Shown piece after piece: positions 44,697 to 54,985 of a stretch of 64,000 nt of DNA. The DNA is from Pedobacter mendelii (GTDB taxonomy: Bacteria > Bacteroidota > Bacteroidia > Sphingobacteriales > Sphingobacteriaceae), in NCBI RefSeq assembly GCF_014635725.1, contig NZ_BMDJ01000001.1:62001-126000 (forward strand). Reading direction: 5' to 3'. Positions within the stretch are counted from its first letter, which is position 1; every line of letters starts with the position of its first letter. The position numbers were made by a program, and so were the translations under genes. The notes beneath the pieces were generated by a model. It was given only the letters and a program-made list of their open reading frames with translations. It did no database searches and was not told the DNA's origin.

Positions 44697-46433
44697 ATGA
44701 GTGACTTTCAAATAAAAAAATCGCCAATTGTTTACGATGCCATTGTAGTTGGTTCAGGTGCGGGTGGTGGTATGGCTGCTTACGTACTTGCAAACGCAGG
44801 CCAAAAAGTTTTAATGCTCGAAGCTGGTCAATATTTCGACCCAAGATTGGATTCACATCAATTAAAATGGCCGTGGGAATCTCCTCGTCGTGGTGCAGGA
44901 ACAACCCGTCCATTTGGAGACTTTGATGCTTCGTATGGTGGCTGGGAGTTAGAAGGAGAACCATATACTCAAAAAAATAAAACAGAATTCGAGTGGTTTA
45001 GGTCGCGTATGCTTGGCGGTCGTACGAATCATTGGGGTAGAATTTCATTGAGAATGGGTCCGCAAGATTTCAAACCAACTGATGGTTTAACAGATGAGTG
45101 GCCAATTACCTACAATGATGTGAAGCCTTTCTATGACAAGGTAGACCGAATGATAGGCATTTATGGAACGGTAGAGGGTTTAGAAAATGAACCTGATGGG
45201 ATATTTATGAAACCACCAAAACCAAGATTGAATGAGCTTTTTATAAAAAAAGGTGCTGAAAAAGCAGGTGTCAAAGTAATTACAGGCCGTGGAGCAGTAA
45301 TGACAGAATCCATAAAGGGAAATAACGACCGTGCTCCTTGCTTTTATTGTGGTCAATGTGGCCGAAGTTGTAAGGTTTATGGTGATTTCTCATCTTCTTC
45401 CTGCCTAGTTATCCCTGCTGTAAAAACTGGTAATTTAACAGTAATCACCGATGCTATGGTGCGTGAGGTAATCACAGATAAAGATGGAACTGCAAAAGGT
45501 GTTTCTTACGTTAATAGAAAAGATCTACAAGAATATCAGGTTAATGGTAAATTGGTTATTTTAGGTGCTAGTGCATGCGAATCAGCTCGTATTCTCTTAA
45601 ACTCAAAATCTTCTGCTCACCCAGGTGGCCTGGCTAACAGCAGTGGTGTAGTTGGAAAGTATTTACACGACTCTACTGGTGCTGGCGTTTCTGGTTTTTT
45701 ACCTCAATTAATGGATAGGAAACGTTACAATGAGGATGGCTTAGGGAGTGTGCACATTTATTCGCCTTGGTGGCTGGATAATAAAAAGCTAAACTTTCCC
45801 CGTGGCTATCACATTGAATATGGCGGAGGAATGGGTATGCCATCATACGGATTTGGTGGAGGCGTTTCAAAAATAAACGGAATGGTTCCAGATCGGAATG
45901 GAAACAAAAAAGAAGCAGGAGGTTACGGTAAATCTTTAAAAGATGATTATCGTCGCTTCTATGGTACAAATGTAGGAATGGCTGGTAGAGGAACAGCGAT
46001 TGCTAGGGAAGACAATTATTGCGAAATAGACCCTAGTATGGTTGATAAATATGGTATTCCTGTACTAAGATTTAATTATACCTGGGCTAAAGAAGAGATT
46101 CTCCAGGCGAAACACATGCAAGAAACCTTCCTTTCTATTATGAAAGAAATGGGCGCAGTAGTTACTTCCGAAATTCATGGAGCAGATACAAATTATGGCT
46201 TATTAAATCCAGGAAAAATTATCCATGAGGTTGGAACAATCCGCATGGGCGATGACCCTAAAAAATCCGCTTTAAACAAATACTGTCAGGCGCATGATTG
46301 TAAAAATTTATTCGTTGTTGATGCTGGCCCTTTCGTACAGCAAGGTGATAAAAATGCAACATGGACCATTTTAGCCTTATCAATGAGAACCGCTGAATAT
46401 ATTTTGGCAGAAAAGAAAAAACAAAATATTTAA
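44697..46433 (+). CDS. GMC-family FAD-dependent dehydrogenase (gluconate 2-dehydrogenase-like large subunit)
   Basis: 578 residues. The FAD motif VVGSGAGGGMAAYVLANAG (17-35) with MLEAG is at the N-terminus; the C-terminal GMC domain has HEVGTIRMGDDP with the active-site His region and NLFVVDAG. An unusual Cys-rich block (CFYCGQCGRSCKVYG, about 216-230) may bind a metal or a cofactor. Together with the following small subunit it resembles the membrane gluconate 2-dehydrogenase type of sugar oxidoreductase. A cytochrome c subunit is not adjacent. No signal peptide; export with its Tat-type partner is possible. Confidence 0.9.
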   Translation: MSDFQIKKSPIVYDAIVVGSGAGGGMAAYVLANAGQKVLMLEAGQYFDPRLDSHQLKWPWESPRRGAGTTRPFGDFDASYGGWELEGEPYTQKNKTEFEWFRSRMLGGRTNHWGRISLRMGPQDFKPTDGLTDEWPITYNDVKPFYDKVDRMIGIYGTVEGLENEPDGIFMKPPKPRLNELFIKKGAEKAGVKVITGRGAVMTESIKGNNDRAPCFYCGQCGRSCKVYGDFSSSSCLVIPAVKTGNLTVITDAMVREVITDKDGTAKGVSYVNRKDLQEYQVNGKLVILGASACESARILLNSKSSAHPGGLANSSGVVGKYLHDSTGAGVSGFLPQLMDRKRYNEDGLGSVHIYSPWWLDNKKLNFPRGYHIEYGGGMGMPSYGFGGGVSKINGMVPDRNGNKKEAGGYGKSLKDDYRRFYGTNVGMAGRGTAIAREDNYCEIDPSMVDKYGIPVLRFNYTWAKEEILQAKHMQETFLSIMKEMGAVVTSEIHGADTNYGLLNPGKIIHEVGTIRMGDDPKKSALNKYCQAHDCKNLFVVDAGPFVQQGDKNATWTILALSMRTAEYILAEKKKQNI

Positions 46434-46438
46434 GAATT

Positions 46439-47071
46439 ATGAACAGACGTGATTCCATAAAAGCATTAGGTATAACAGCACTAAGTACAGCTGTATTGGT
46501 TGAAGCCTGCAAACAACCAGAAACCAAAACTGAAGTTGCAGCGCCTAAGGAAACGGCCAAAGAAGCAGGAAGAGAACAATGGGAAATGGACAGGGACAAA
46601 AACCTTAAATCTGAAACATTTTTCACTAAACATGAAATGGCTACAATTACAGTTTTGGCAGATATAATAATTCCCAAAGATGACGTTTCAGGAAGCGCAT
46701 CGGATGCGAAAGTTCCTGAGTTTATCGAATTCATCGTAAAAGATATCCCTGATCATAAAGTGCCAATGCGTGGTGGCCTAAAATGGTTAGATATTTATTG
46801 TTTTAATAAATTCCACAAATCATTTATTGAGGCATCAGAAAGTGAACAAATATCAGTAGTTGATGAAATTGCTTATCCTAAAAAAGCACGATCAGAAATG
46901 CAGGCAGGAGTTGCTTTTTTTAATAGAATGAGAGACTTAACAGCATCTGGGTTTTATACAACTGAAATTGGCGTTAAGGATATTGGTTATGCTGGTAATG
47001 CACCCAATCAGTGGGCTGGAGTACCTGATGATGTTTTGAAAAAATACGGCATGCAAAATGTAAAAATTTAA
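46439..47071 (+). CDS. gluconate 2-dehydrogenase subunit 3 family protein
   Basis: 210 residues, starting five bases after the GMC gene. The N-terminus MNRRDSIKALGITALSTAVLVEAC has a twin-arginine motif (RRDSIK) and a lipobox ending at Cys24, so it is probably a Tat-exported lipoprotein that carries the GMC partner (which lacks a signal) across the membrane. The rest matches the subunit 3 family (ITVLADIIIPKDDVSGSASDAKVPEFIEFI and the closing GYAGNAPNQWAGVP). Confidence 0.88.
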   Translation: MNRRDSIKALGITALSTAVLVEACKQPETKTEVAAPKETAKEAGREQWEMDRDKNLKSETFFTKHEMATITVLADIIIPKDDVSGSASDAKVPEFIEFIVKDIPDHKVPMRGGLKWLDIYCFNKFHKSFIEASESEQISVVDEIAYPKKARSEMQAGVAFFNRMRDLTASGFYTTEIGVKDIGYAGNAPNQWAGVPDDVLKKYGMQNVKI

Positions 47072-47180
47072 TTTAGCAAGCTCATTTTTTCGACCATAGC
47101 GGAGAAATCTTTGTAATCAATTCAAAGATTTCTCCCTATTTACCGAAGTGACGTATATACTATATCCGTTTTTAAAGCTA

Positions 47181-50140
47181 CTATTCAATAATTAAAATCA
47201 AACCTTTCCCTTTTTCAACCAAAATAGATTTTCCATCAGAGTAATTTCCTGCTGATTGAAATTTATCGATATTTGGAGCTGAAATTTTCGCTTTATCGGC
47301 TGTTATACCTAACTTATTCCAATCAATAGCCAGATTAATCTTAGTATCACTTTCATCCCAACTTGCCAAGGCAACCATCACTTTATTCTTTTGCTTATAT
47401 ACCGTAGTTAAAACTTTTGGATTATCAGTTTTAACAGGGCAGTTTCGCTCCAGTAACCTATCATCTTCGAGTCTTTAATCCCGAAGTCGCTCCACACTTT
47501 CCACAATGGTTTTGGGTCGCTCTTGTCCGACCAACCCAAGCGGCTCGTCATTCCATAAATCATTCCTCTCCACGGATTTCCATCATCTTGTAGCATTTCT
47601 CCCATTAAACCAAAAGGTATTCCACTCACCTCCGTTAAAAAGAAATCAGGATTATTTTTTTCATAATCAAAATATTCACCAAACCACAATCGGTTTAGGT
47701 AAGGGAAATGTTCCATGTATAAAATGGCGCTATTGTTAAAACCATCGCTTTTATTATACTGGTTTGCTGAATGCAAATCAATAATGCCTGGATGGTTATT
47801 TTGCGTTAAAACACGCTTTATCCGCTTCATTGTCACTCGGTCAAAAGCAACATCATCTAAGTAAACACCATCAATACCTACATTATTTACCAACCAATTC
47901 ATGCCCTCCACATAATAATTATGCCAACGATTCATTCCACTATTAATGATTGCTGCATCTTTAATCTCAGGCACAAACCATGCAGCGATATAATTAGAAT
48001 CTAAATGCTCCTGCAACCAACTGAAACCACCACCTTTTCCTGGCGAATAAACTTCAGTACCCAAACTTCTCAAAGCCGGCCACTCGTAAGCATGGTTGGA
48101 AAGCTCGCGAACAGTATTGTAAATTTTGACTTTTAATTCCTTTTGGTGTGCATTATCAACATAACTTTTCATCTTTTCCCATTCAATGAAAGGATAATTT
48201 ATCCAAGGATTGATTGGCGTAGCGTGGTGAATATTTACAACCGTAGCACCAGTCGATTTAATAGAATCTAAATCTCCATACTTATGATAGAAGCGATTAT
48301 CCCATTGAAAATTAGTATCCAATAAATGAAAAGGAGTTATTAGCAAATTAAAATTATAATATAGCACATCACCTTTTTTCATAGTCCTTGGCCCTGTAAA
48401 ATTATCAGCCAGCATCGAACTTCCTTTTACATTAATCTGGATACCACCTTTGTTTTCATTCCCCCAAGATTTTGGAAGCAACAAAGGCTTTTGCAAATAA
48501 AAATTGGTGTTTAACGGGCGAACATAGTTTTCATCTCTCAAATTATAATATAAACCGGCGTTAACATTACCAATCCAAACTGCATCTTGATTTTTATTTG
48601 CTACATCCCACTTCCATTTTAAAGTATCTGGTCTTACTCCGCCTTTTTCGCCTAAACCCATCAGGTATTTTGTAGAACTCTTTTCAAAAGGAATGTGGAA
48701 ATTAATATTGCTAAAATTTACATCCTTTAATGCTGTAACTTTTACAACATAATGCACATAGCCATCAAATTCTAATGCACCTTCCAAATCCATTTCTAAA
48801 TTCTCTGAGGTATTTGTTGCCACCCATTTTACTATTCCCGCTTCTTTATTTGTAATTTGAAAATTACTAGACGTAAATTTCTCTTGAGTTTTAGGTGTAT
48901 TGTAAAAATGAAAATGAAAAGGTTCGTATAATATATTATTTGGCTTTTCGGAATAAGCGGTCATCTCATCATTAAAAAAAGTTTGTATCTGTTTTGGGAA
49001 GCCATCTGCATTAATTTCAAATTTTCTGCCGAGCAATGAAATCATGTTCCCCTCAACTGTTAGCGGCGTGTAAGGTGCTACTACAGTATTTGCTTGCGCC
49101 ATGGTAGAATTTAACCAAGTTAAACGGGTTTGTTTACTCGGAGTTCCAACACCGGCATCGGCCAAAACTTGGTTGGATACGGTCAATTTTAAATCTACAA
49201 TGCTTGATTCACCGTTTGATTTAATTGTTAACCTTCCATTGTAGATACCGGCAGTTGTCGTGCTTGGAATATCAATTGTAATCCACATAGGCTGCACCTT
49301 TCCTGCTGCCACATTTACAACTTGTGTTAAAGGTTTATTGTTATAACTAGTGCCGTTTGTATTTAAACAGTTTATAAATTTTGATGGAATCACCTTTCCT
49401 TTTAATGTTCTTAAATCTCCAAAAGTAACCTTAACATTTTGCAAGTTTTTTAAAGCATAAATACCCAATTGAAATGCATAATTTTCACCTCTATTAGCAG
49501 AGCCACAAAAAGATTTAGACACTCCCTTTTGTATCCACCGATAGGGCAAATCGTTTTGCATTTTGATGGGATACATTCTATCTTCCGGAAAAACGATAAA
49601 AGATGTAGCTGCATATTTTGATTTTAAAGCAACTGTTTCTTTCGCTGTTGCAATAACTTCCATAGGATAGAAAGAGTTAAATGCATCAACAGATTGAATT
49701 TCTAAAACAGGTGAATTAACAGGTACCTTGTTAGATTTATTGGGGGCAGTGTAATTCGCCTTTAAATAAACGCCTTTGGGATAATTACTTCTACCTTCAT
49801 TTTTATAAGGTAAGTAATAAACAAAGTATTTACCTCTGTTGGTGGCTTCAAAATAAATATCTGCACTTTCACGATTAAAGTTTTCAACTCCCAAAACCTT
49901 AACGTCATTGCCATTTGCATCTTTTATAATTAGCTTCTTATTTTCTGGGTGTTCGTCTCTTCTTCTCCAATCTATTTTGGTATGTGCCACCCTTCCACTT
50001 CCATTATAAAGAACAATAACCCTATGGTTACCTAAAGAATCTGCATTCCATTGATTGTTTCCATTTGTATATTTTAAAGTTTGCGCATTTAAAGAAGATG
50101 CAAAGCAAAGCAGGCAGATGAAGATAAACTTAAATGTCAT
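47181..50140 (-). pseudogene. secreted glycoside-hydrolase-like gene (DUF6067-type), frameshifted
   Basis: The gene begins at 50140 with a signal peptide (MTFKFIFICLLCFASSLNAQ) and runs open for 910 codons to 47408, where it ends in an unconvincing LLKLIIQKF tail. In the -1/+1 shifted frame the coding continues smoothly from about 47440 as ...NCPVKTDNPKVLTTVY... and runs to the TAG at 47183, adding about 85 residues that complete a family-like C-terminal domain (VALASWDESDTKINLAIDW). A single missing base in the T-run 47443-47445 explains the break. It is a large secreted enzyme with a TIM-barrel-like catalytic region (WHNYYVEGMNWLVNNVGIDGVYLDDVAF), likely acting on polysaccharides. Confidence 0.75.
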
Positions 50141-50241
50141 TACAGATATTAATTTAGGCTAATTTATAGATACCGAACTGAAATATCGCTTTGTAATGAA
50201 AAAATGAGGCAAACGTTTGATTAAAGGATATTATTGTAAAC

Positions 50242-50274
50242 AAAAAAAGTCCTGTTCGAGTGAACAGGACTTTT
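50242..50274 (-). terminator. terminator of the ribosomal operon
   Basis: 13-bp stem AAAAGTCCTGTTC (50245-50257) / GAACAGGACTTTT (50262-50274), four-base loop, and a T-run on the minus strand (50248-50242), just after rplQ. Confidence 0.9.
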
Positions 50275-50300
50275 CAAAACTTAAAGTATAGTGAATTAAA

Positions 50301-50837
50301 CTATTCTCCTTTTGATTCTTCTGTAGTTTTTTCAACAGCAGGAGTTTCTTCAACGGGAGCAGATTCTTCAGTAGTTTCAGCTTTTGCTTCTGTAGCTTTA
50401 GGTGCTGCAGCTGTTTTACTTCTACCACGACGAGTTGTTTTCTTCTCTTCTTTAGCTTCTACATCTTTACCGTAAACAGTATTGTAATCTACCAATTCAA
50501 TTAAAGCCATTTCAGCATTATCACCTAAACGATTATTTAATTTAATGATACGTGTATAACCACCCGGACGGTTTGCAACTTTCTCAGCAATTTCGCGGAA
50601 TAAAATTGTTACTACTTCTTTATCTTGTAAGTAAGCAAATACAGTACGACGAGAGTGTGTAGTATCACTTTTAGATTTAGTGATAATTGGCTCAACATAC
50701 ATACGTAAAGCTTTTGCTTTAGCTAAAGTTGTTGTAATTCTTTTGTGCAAAATAAGTGATGAAGCCATATTAGCTAACATCGCTTTTCTGTGGCTTGCGG
50801 TTCTACCTAAGTGGTTTACTTTTTTACCGTGTCTCAT
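50301..50837 (-). CDS. rplQ: 50S ribosomal protein L17
   Basis: 178 residues; the first ~125 are L17 ([29 protein letters not shown]), then a low-complexity Ala/Glu/Thr-rich tail of about 50 residues ([13 protein letters not shown]..., [13 protein letters not shown]) that is absent from the E. coli protein. Last gene of the alpha operon, followed by the terminator. Confidence 0.96.
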   Translation of the reverse strand: MRHGKKVNHLGRTASHRKAMLANMASSLILHKRITTTLAKAKALRMYVEPIITKSKSDTTHSRRTVFAYLQDKEVVTILFREIAEKVANRPGGYTRIIKLNNRLGDNAEMALIELVDYNTVYGKDVEAKEEKKTTRRGRSKTAAAPKATEAKAETTEESAPVEETPAVEKTTEESKGE

Positions 50838-50932
50838 TGTTTTTTAATTGAGTGCATACCGTCTCGTTGCAATTAAGCTGAGGGAATTATGCACTGTGAA
50901 ATAATATTTAATTTTCAACCTCAATTCACAGC

Positions 50933-50953
50933 TTTCAGTTTCTAGAACTGAAA
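50933..50953. repeat. short hairpin between rpoA and rplQ
   Basis: TTTCAGTT (50933-50940) and AACTGAAA (50946-50953) with a 5-base loop in the 136-bp rpoA-rplQ gap; a longer GTGCATA (50852) / TATGCAC (50889) pair brackets the upstream half. May be a processing or attenuation site. Confidence 0.4.
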
Positions 50954-50973
50954 ACAGTTAACTGAATACTGAA

Positions 50974-51966
50974 TTATTCTTCGTCTAATTTAAATTTAGA
51001 CAGGTTCATACCAAATGATAAACCTTTTGATTTTACTAATTCTTGAATCTCAGTTAAAGATTTTTTACCAAAGTTTCTGAATTTCAACATATCAGCAACG
51101 TCGTAAGATACTAAATCAGCTAAAGTACGAATATCAGCAGCTTTTAAGCAGTTTAATGCTCTAACTGATAAATCCATATCAACTAACTCAGTTTTTAAGA
51201 TTTTACGCATGTGTAAAATTTCCTCGTCAACTTCTTTAGTTTCTTCTTTTGCTTGAGATTCTAATACTAAGTTCTCATCAGAGAATAGCATAAAGTGTTG
51301 GATAAGAATTTTAGCCGCTTCTTTTAATGCCTCTTCAGGATGAATTGAACCATCTGTAGAAATATCTAATACCAATTTCTCATAATCCGTTTTTTGTTCA
51401 ACACGGAAGTTTTCAATTGTATATTTTACGTTTTTCATTGGAGTGTAGATCGAATCGATAGCGATAACACCTACAACAGCATCAGCAACTTTATTTTCTT
51501 CAGCAGGTACATAACCACGTCCTTTATTGATGGTTAATTCCACTTCTAAAGTAACAGATTTATCCATATTGCAAATAACATGCTCAGGATTTAATACTGT
51601 AAAGTTGTTAGAGAATTTAGTGATATCACCAGCTTTGAACTGATCCTGACCGTTAACAATGATAAATACTTTTTCAGCATCACCAGAATCACCAGTTTTC
51701 TTAAAACGTACTTGCTTTAAATTTAAGATGATATCAGTTAAATCTTCTACAACACCTTTCATGGTAGAAAACTCATGCGAAACGCCTGAAAAACGAATAG
51801 TAGTAATAGCATAGCCTTCTAATGAAGAAAGTAAAATTCTTCTTAAGGCATTACCAATTGTTACACCGAAACCGGGCTCTAAAGGACGAAATTCAAATAT
51901 GCCATCGAAATCAGTTGATTTCTGCATGATCACTTTGTCTGGTTTCTGAAATGCTAAAATTGCCAT
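50974..51966 (-). CDS. rpoA: DNA-directed RNA polymerase subunit alpha
   Basis: 330 residues, full length. The N-terminal dimerisation domain has [23 protein letters not shown], and the C-terminal domain ([27 protein letters not shown], then [18 protein letters not shown]) carries the HhH DNA-binding region used by promoters and activators. Placed between rpsD and rplQ, the standard alpha-operon order. Confidence 0.97.
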   Translation of the reverse strand: MAILAFQKPDKVIMQKSTDFDGIFEFRPLEPGFGVTIGNALRRILLSSLEGYAITTIRFSGVSHEFSTMKGVVEDLTDIILNLKQVRFKKTGDSGDAEKVFIIVNGQDQFKAGDITKFSNNFTVLNPEHVICNMDKSVTLEVELTINKGRGYVPAEENKVADAVVGVIAIDSIYTPMKNVKYTIENFRVEQKTDYEKLVLDISTDGSIHPEEALKEAAKILIQHFMLFSDENLVLESQAKEETKEVDEEILHMRKILKTELVDMDLSVRALNCLKAADIRTLADLVSYDVADMLKFRNFGKKSLTEIQELVKSKGLSFGMNLSKFKLDEE

Positions 51967-52051
51967 TTATATTTTTTTAAATTCGTTATTGAATATATAG
52001 TAACATGAAAAAAGTTAATTACCCTTTTGAGGTAATTAACTATATCATTTA

Positions 52052-52660
52052 TTACTTTGAGTATAACTCGATAATTAAGTTTTCCTTAATGTTTTCAGGA
52101 ATCTCGTCGCGTTGTGGATAAGTTAAAAACTTACCTGTTAATTCGCCAGAATTCCACTCTAACCAAGCAAACTTGTTAATAGTTCTGCCTGCAACTGAGT
52201 TACTAATTGATTCTAATGATTTTGATTTCTCACGAACCGCAATCACATCACCAGCTTTTAACTGATATGACGGGATATTTACAACTTCACCATTTACAGT
52301 TACGTGTTTGTGGCTAACCAACTGGCGTGCACCAGAACGAGTTGTTGCAATACCTAAACGGTAAACTGTATTATCTAAACGTGCTTCTAATAATTGAAGT
52401 AAGTTATCACCGGTAATACCAGCACGAGAAGATGCTTTTTTAAACAAGTTACTGAACTGTTTTTCTAATACACCATAAGTGTATTTAACTTTTTGTTTCT
52501 CCATTAACTGGATAGCATATTCAGATTGTTTTCCTCTTCTTTTTGATGAGCCATGTTGCCCAGGAGGATAATTTTTTCTGTCTAACACTTTATCAGGACC
52601 GAAAATTGGTTCTCTGAATTTACGTGCGATTTTACTTTTTGGGCCTGTATATCTTGCCAT
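52052..52660 (-). CDS. rpsD: 30S ribosomal protein S4
   Basis: 202 residues; [21 protein letters not shown] and an S4 RNA-binding domain ([30 protein letters not shown], about 93-122). Primary 16S rRNA binder, assembly initiator. Alpha operon. Confidence 0.97.
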   Translation of the reverse strand: MARYTGPKSKIARKFREPIFGPDKVLDRKNYPPGQHGSSKRRGKQSEYAIQLMEKQKVKYTYGVLEKQFSNLFKKASSRAGITGDNLLQLLEARLDNTVYRLGIATTRSGARQLVSHKHVTVNGEVVNIPSYQLKAGDVIAVREKSKSLESISNSVAGRTINKFAWLEWNSGELTGKFLTYPQRDEIPENIKENLIIELYSK

Positions 52661-52721
52661 TTTTGTTGTGTTTTAAAGTATCATCCAACCTTTAGCTGGC
52701 GATTCTTAGCTTTAAAATTAA

Positions 52722-53111
52722 TTAAACTCTTCTCTTTTTAGGAGGACGACATCCGTTATGAGGAAGTGGAGTGATATCTTTGATAGACATTACTTCAATA
52801 CCTGCTACTTGTAAAGTTCTGATTGCAGATTCACGACCTGAACCCGGACCTTTTACAAATACTTCAACTTTACGTAAACCTAAGTCAAATGCAACTTTAC
52901 CGCAATCTGAAGCTGCTTGACCAGCTGCATAAGGTGTGTTCTTTTTAGAACCTTTAAAGCCCATTTTACCAGCAGAAGACCATGAGATAGTCTGTCCGTT
53001 GTTGTTCGTTAACGTAACGATAATGTTGTTAAACGTAGCGTTAATATGTGCCTGACCAACAGACTCTATAACAACAATACGCTTTTTGGTAACTTTTTTA
53101 CTCTTAGCCAT
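52722..53111 (-). CDS. rpsK: 30S ribosomal protein S11
   Basis: 129 residues with [48 protein letters not shown] core and [20 protein letters not shown]; ends [13 protein letters not shown] as usual. Platform protein of the 30S subunit. Confidence 0.97.
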   Translation of the reverse strand: MAKSKKVTKKRIVVIESVGQAHINATFNNIIVTLTNNNGQTISWSSAGKMGFKGSKKNTPYAAGQAASDCGKVAFDLGLRKVEVFVKGPGSGRESAIRTLQVAGIEVMSIKDITPLPHNGCRPPKKRRV

Positions 53112-53254
53112 TTTTTCTTTTAGATTTTAGATATGAGAATTGAAGCATGAGATTTTCTCTACCCCGGCACTCAGTATCCTAATTTTTATCTTTTTAATCC
53201 AGATTTGAGCAGATTTAGATGCAATTCTAAAACCTCACTTCTCACATCTATCTA
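53112..53254. repeat. rpsM-rpsK spacer with imperfect fold-back
   Basis: The 143-bp gap holds an imperfect inverted pair: TTAGATATGAGAATTGAAG near 53125 and CTTCTCACATCTATCTA near 53235. It is one of several structured gaps in this operon. Confidence 0.35.
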
Positions 53255-53632
53255 TTATTTAGTAGCTTTTTTCTTGTTAGCAACTGTTTTTCTCTTACCC
53301 TTACGAGTACGTGAGTTGTTTTTAGTACGCTGACCACGAGAAGGTAAACCTTTTCTGTGACGCAAACCACGGTAACAACCAATATCCATTAAACGTTTAA
53401 TGTTTAATTGAACCTCTGAGCGTAAAGCACCTTCTACTTTTATCTCATCGTTAATCATTGTACGAATTGCTGATAACTCATCATCAGACCAATCTTGTAC
53501 TTTTTTGTTAAGATCTATACCTGCTGTTGTTAAAATACGTTGTGCAGTCGTTTTACCTATACCGTAGATATATGTTAAACCAATCTCTCCTCTTTTGTTT
53601 CTTGGTAGATCAATACCTGAAATCCTTGCCAT
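53255..53632 (-). CDS. rpsM: 30S ribosomal protein S13
   Basis: 125 residues; [26 protein letters not shown] and the closing [25 protein letters not shown] are diagnostic. Contacts the 30S head and bridges to 50S. Alpha operon. Confidence 0.97.
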   Translation of the reverse strand: MARISGIDLPRNKRGEIGLTYIYGIGKTTAQRILTTAGIDLNKKVQDWSDDELSAIRTMINDEIKVEGALRSEVQLNIKRLMDIGCYRGLRHRKGLPSRGQRTKNNSRTRKGKRKTVANKKKATK

Positions 53633-53701
53633 ATTTATTTATGTTTTATAGTAACTCCGAACGGCGGGCCACCGTTGTGCGGTTTATTACAATATTTTTA
53701 A

Positions 53702-53818
53702 TTACCCTTGACGTTGTTTGTATTTAGGATTTTTCTTGTTAATAACGTAAAGTTTACCTTTACGACGAATAATCTTACAATCAGCGCTACGTTTTTTAAT
53801 TGATGATCTAACTTTCAT
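53702..53818 (-). CDS. rpmJ: 50S ribosomal protein L36
   Basis: 38 residues: [19 protein letters not shown] and then [19 protein letters not shown]. Only one cysteine remains (C14), so the classical zinc ligands are lost (C-minus form), usual for Bacteroidetes. Located one base downstream of infA's stop codon (53820), map-infA-rpmJ order. Confidence 0.95.
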   Translation of the reverse strand: MKVRSSIKKRSADCKIIRRKGKLYVINKKNPKYKQRQG

Positions 53819-53819
53819 T

Positions 53820-54038
53820 TTATTTATATCTATAAGTGATGCGACCTTTTGTTAAATCATACGGAGACATCTCTAATTTTACTTTATCACCAGGAAGAAT
53901 TTTGATGTAGTGCATCCGCATCTTTCCTGAAATATGCGCAATTATCTCATGTCCGTTTTCGAGTTCTACTCGAAACATAGCATTAGATAATGCTTCTCTT
54001 ATTACTCCGTCTTGTTCAATTGAGGCTTGTTTAGCCAT
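53820..54038 (-). CDS. infA: translation initiation factor IF-1
   Basis: 72 residues with the S1-like OB fold: [62 protein letters not shown]. Blocks the ribosomal A site during initiation. Stop is one base before rpmJ's start. Confidence 0.97.
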   Translation of the reverse strand: MAKQASIEQDGVIREALSNAMFRVELENGHEIIAHISGKMRMHYIKILPGDKVKLEMSPYDLTKGRITYRYK

Positions 54039-54109
54039 ATTTTATTGATTGTTACTTAATTAGCTGCTTCTAAACAGGGTTGCAAAATTAAATAAAAATT
54101 TTTAATTAT

Positions 54110-54895
54110 TTAATTTTTTTTTTGTAAAACTTCTTCTATTAAAGAAAAGGTCGATAAAACGTCTGCTTTGCCCTTTTTAATTGCTACTGTATGTTCAAAA
54201 TGTGCTGAAGGTTTATTATCACTACTTGTTACTGTCCATCCATCACTATGGAATTTAACGCCTGCCAAGCCTGCATTAATCATCGGTTCAATTGCGATTA
54301 CCATTCCTTCTTCAAGTTTAGGTCCGCTACCGCGTTTTCCATAATTAGGAACTTCTGGTTTCTCGTGAAGTTTTATACCAACACCGTGTCCTACTAACTC
54401 TCTTACCACACCAAATCCATTCGATTCTGCATATTGTTGAACAGCGAAACCGACATCTCCAACCCTCATCCCGGCAACTGCCTTTTCAATGCCTAATTCA
54501 AGGCATTTTTTGGTAACCTCTACCAACTTCTGCTTTTGGGCATCTACATTCCCAATGGAAAAAGTATATGCTGAATCGCCGAAATAATTATTTTTAATTA
54601 CGCCACAGTCAACAGAGATTAAATCACCTTGCTCTATTACATAATCACTTGGAAAACCATGAACAACTTGCTCATTTGGTGATATACATAGAGAATTGGG
54701 AAAACCATTGTAATTTAAAAATGCAGGTATTGCTCCGTTATCACTAATAAATTCGTAAGCCAGTTTATCCAACTGATTTGTTGTAACTCCAGGACCAATA
54801 ATTTTAGCTACTTCAGCTAAAGTTTTGGAAACCAACAGAGAACTTTCTCTTATTAACTCAATCTCTTCTAAAGATTTGTAATAAATTTTAGACAT
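54110..54895 (-). CDS. map: methionine aminopeptidase, type I
   Basis: 261 residues; removes initiator methionine. The metal ligands are in SVDCGVI (Asp), GDSAYTF (Asp), GHGVGIKLHEKP (His), IAIEPM (Glu) and the late Glu of HFEHTVAI. No N-terminal zinc fingers (bacterial class Ia). Sits between secY and infA as in other Bacteroidetes. Confidence 0.96.
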   Translation of the reverse strand: MSKIYYKSLEEIELIRESSLLVSKTLAEVAKIIGPGVTTNQLDKLAYEFISDNGAIPAFLNYNGFPNSLCISPNEQVVHGFPSDYVIEQGDLISVDCGVIKNNYFGDSAYTFSIGNVDAQKQKLVEVTKKCLELGIEKAVAGMRVGDVGFAVQQYAESNGFGVVRELVGHGVGIKLHEKPEVPNYGKRGSGPKLEEGMVIAIEPMINAGLAGVKFHSDGWTVTSSDNKPSAHFEHTVAIKKGKADVLSTFSLIEEVLQKKN

Positions 54896-54918
54896 TCATT
54901 TTAGTTTTGAATGCGTAA

Positions 54919-54972
54919 ATTTTGAATGAGTAAATAGCTAAAAAGCAATTCACTCATTCTATCATTCAAAAT
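54919..54972. repeat. fold-back repeat in the secY-map gap
   Basis: ATTTTGAATGA (54919-54929) is inverted exactly at 54962-54972, 43 bases apart. The right arm, CTCATTCTATCATTCAAAAT (54953-54972), matches 19 of 20 bases of 56882-56901 in the rplO-rpmD gap, so this is one repeat family. Confidence 0.6.
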
Positions 54973-54985
54973 ACTATAATTCATT

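Noticed and set aside
47408..47440. C-terminal tail LLKLIIQKF of the glycoside hydrolase as a natural end
   Set aside because: Does not continue the family sequence, while the other frame does; treated as a frameshift artefact.
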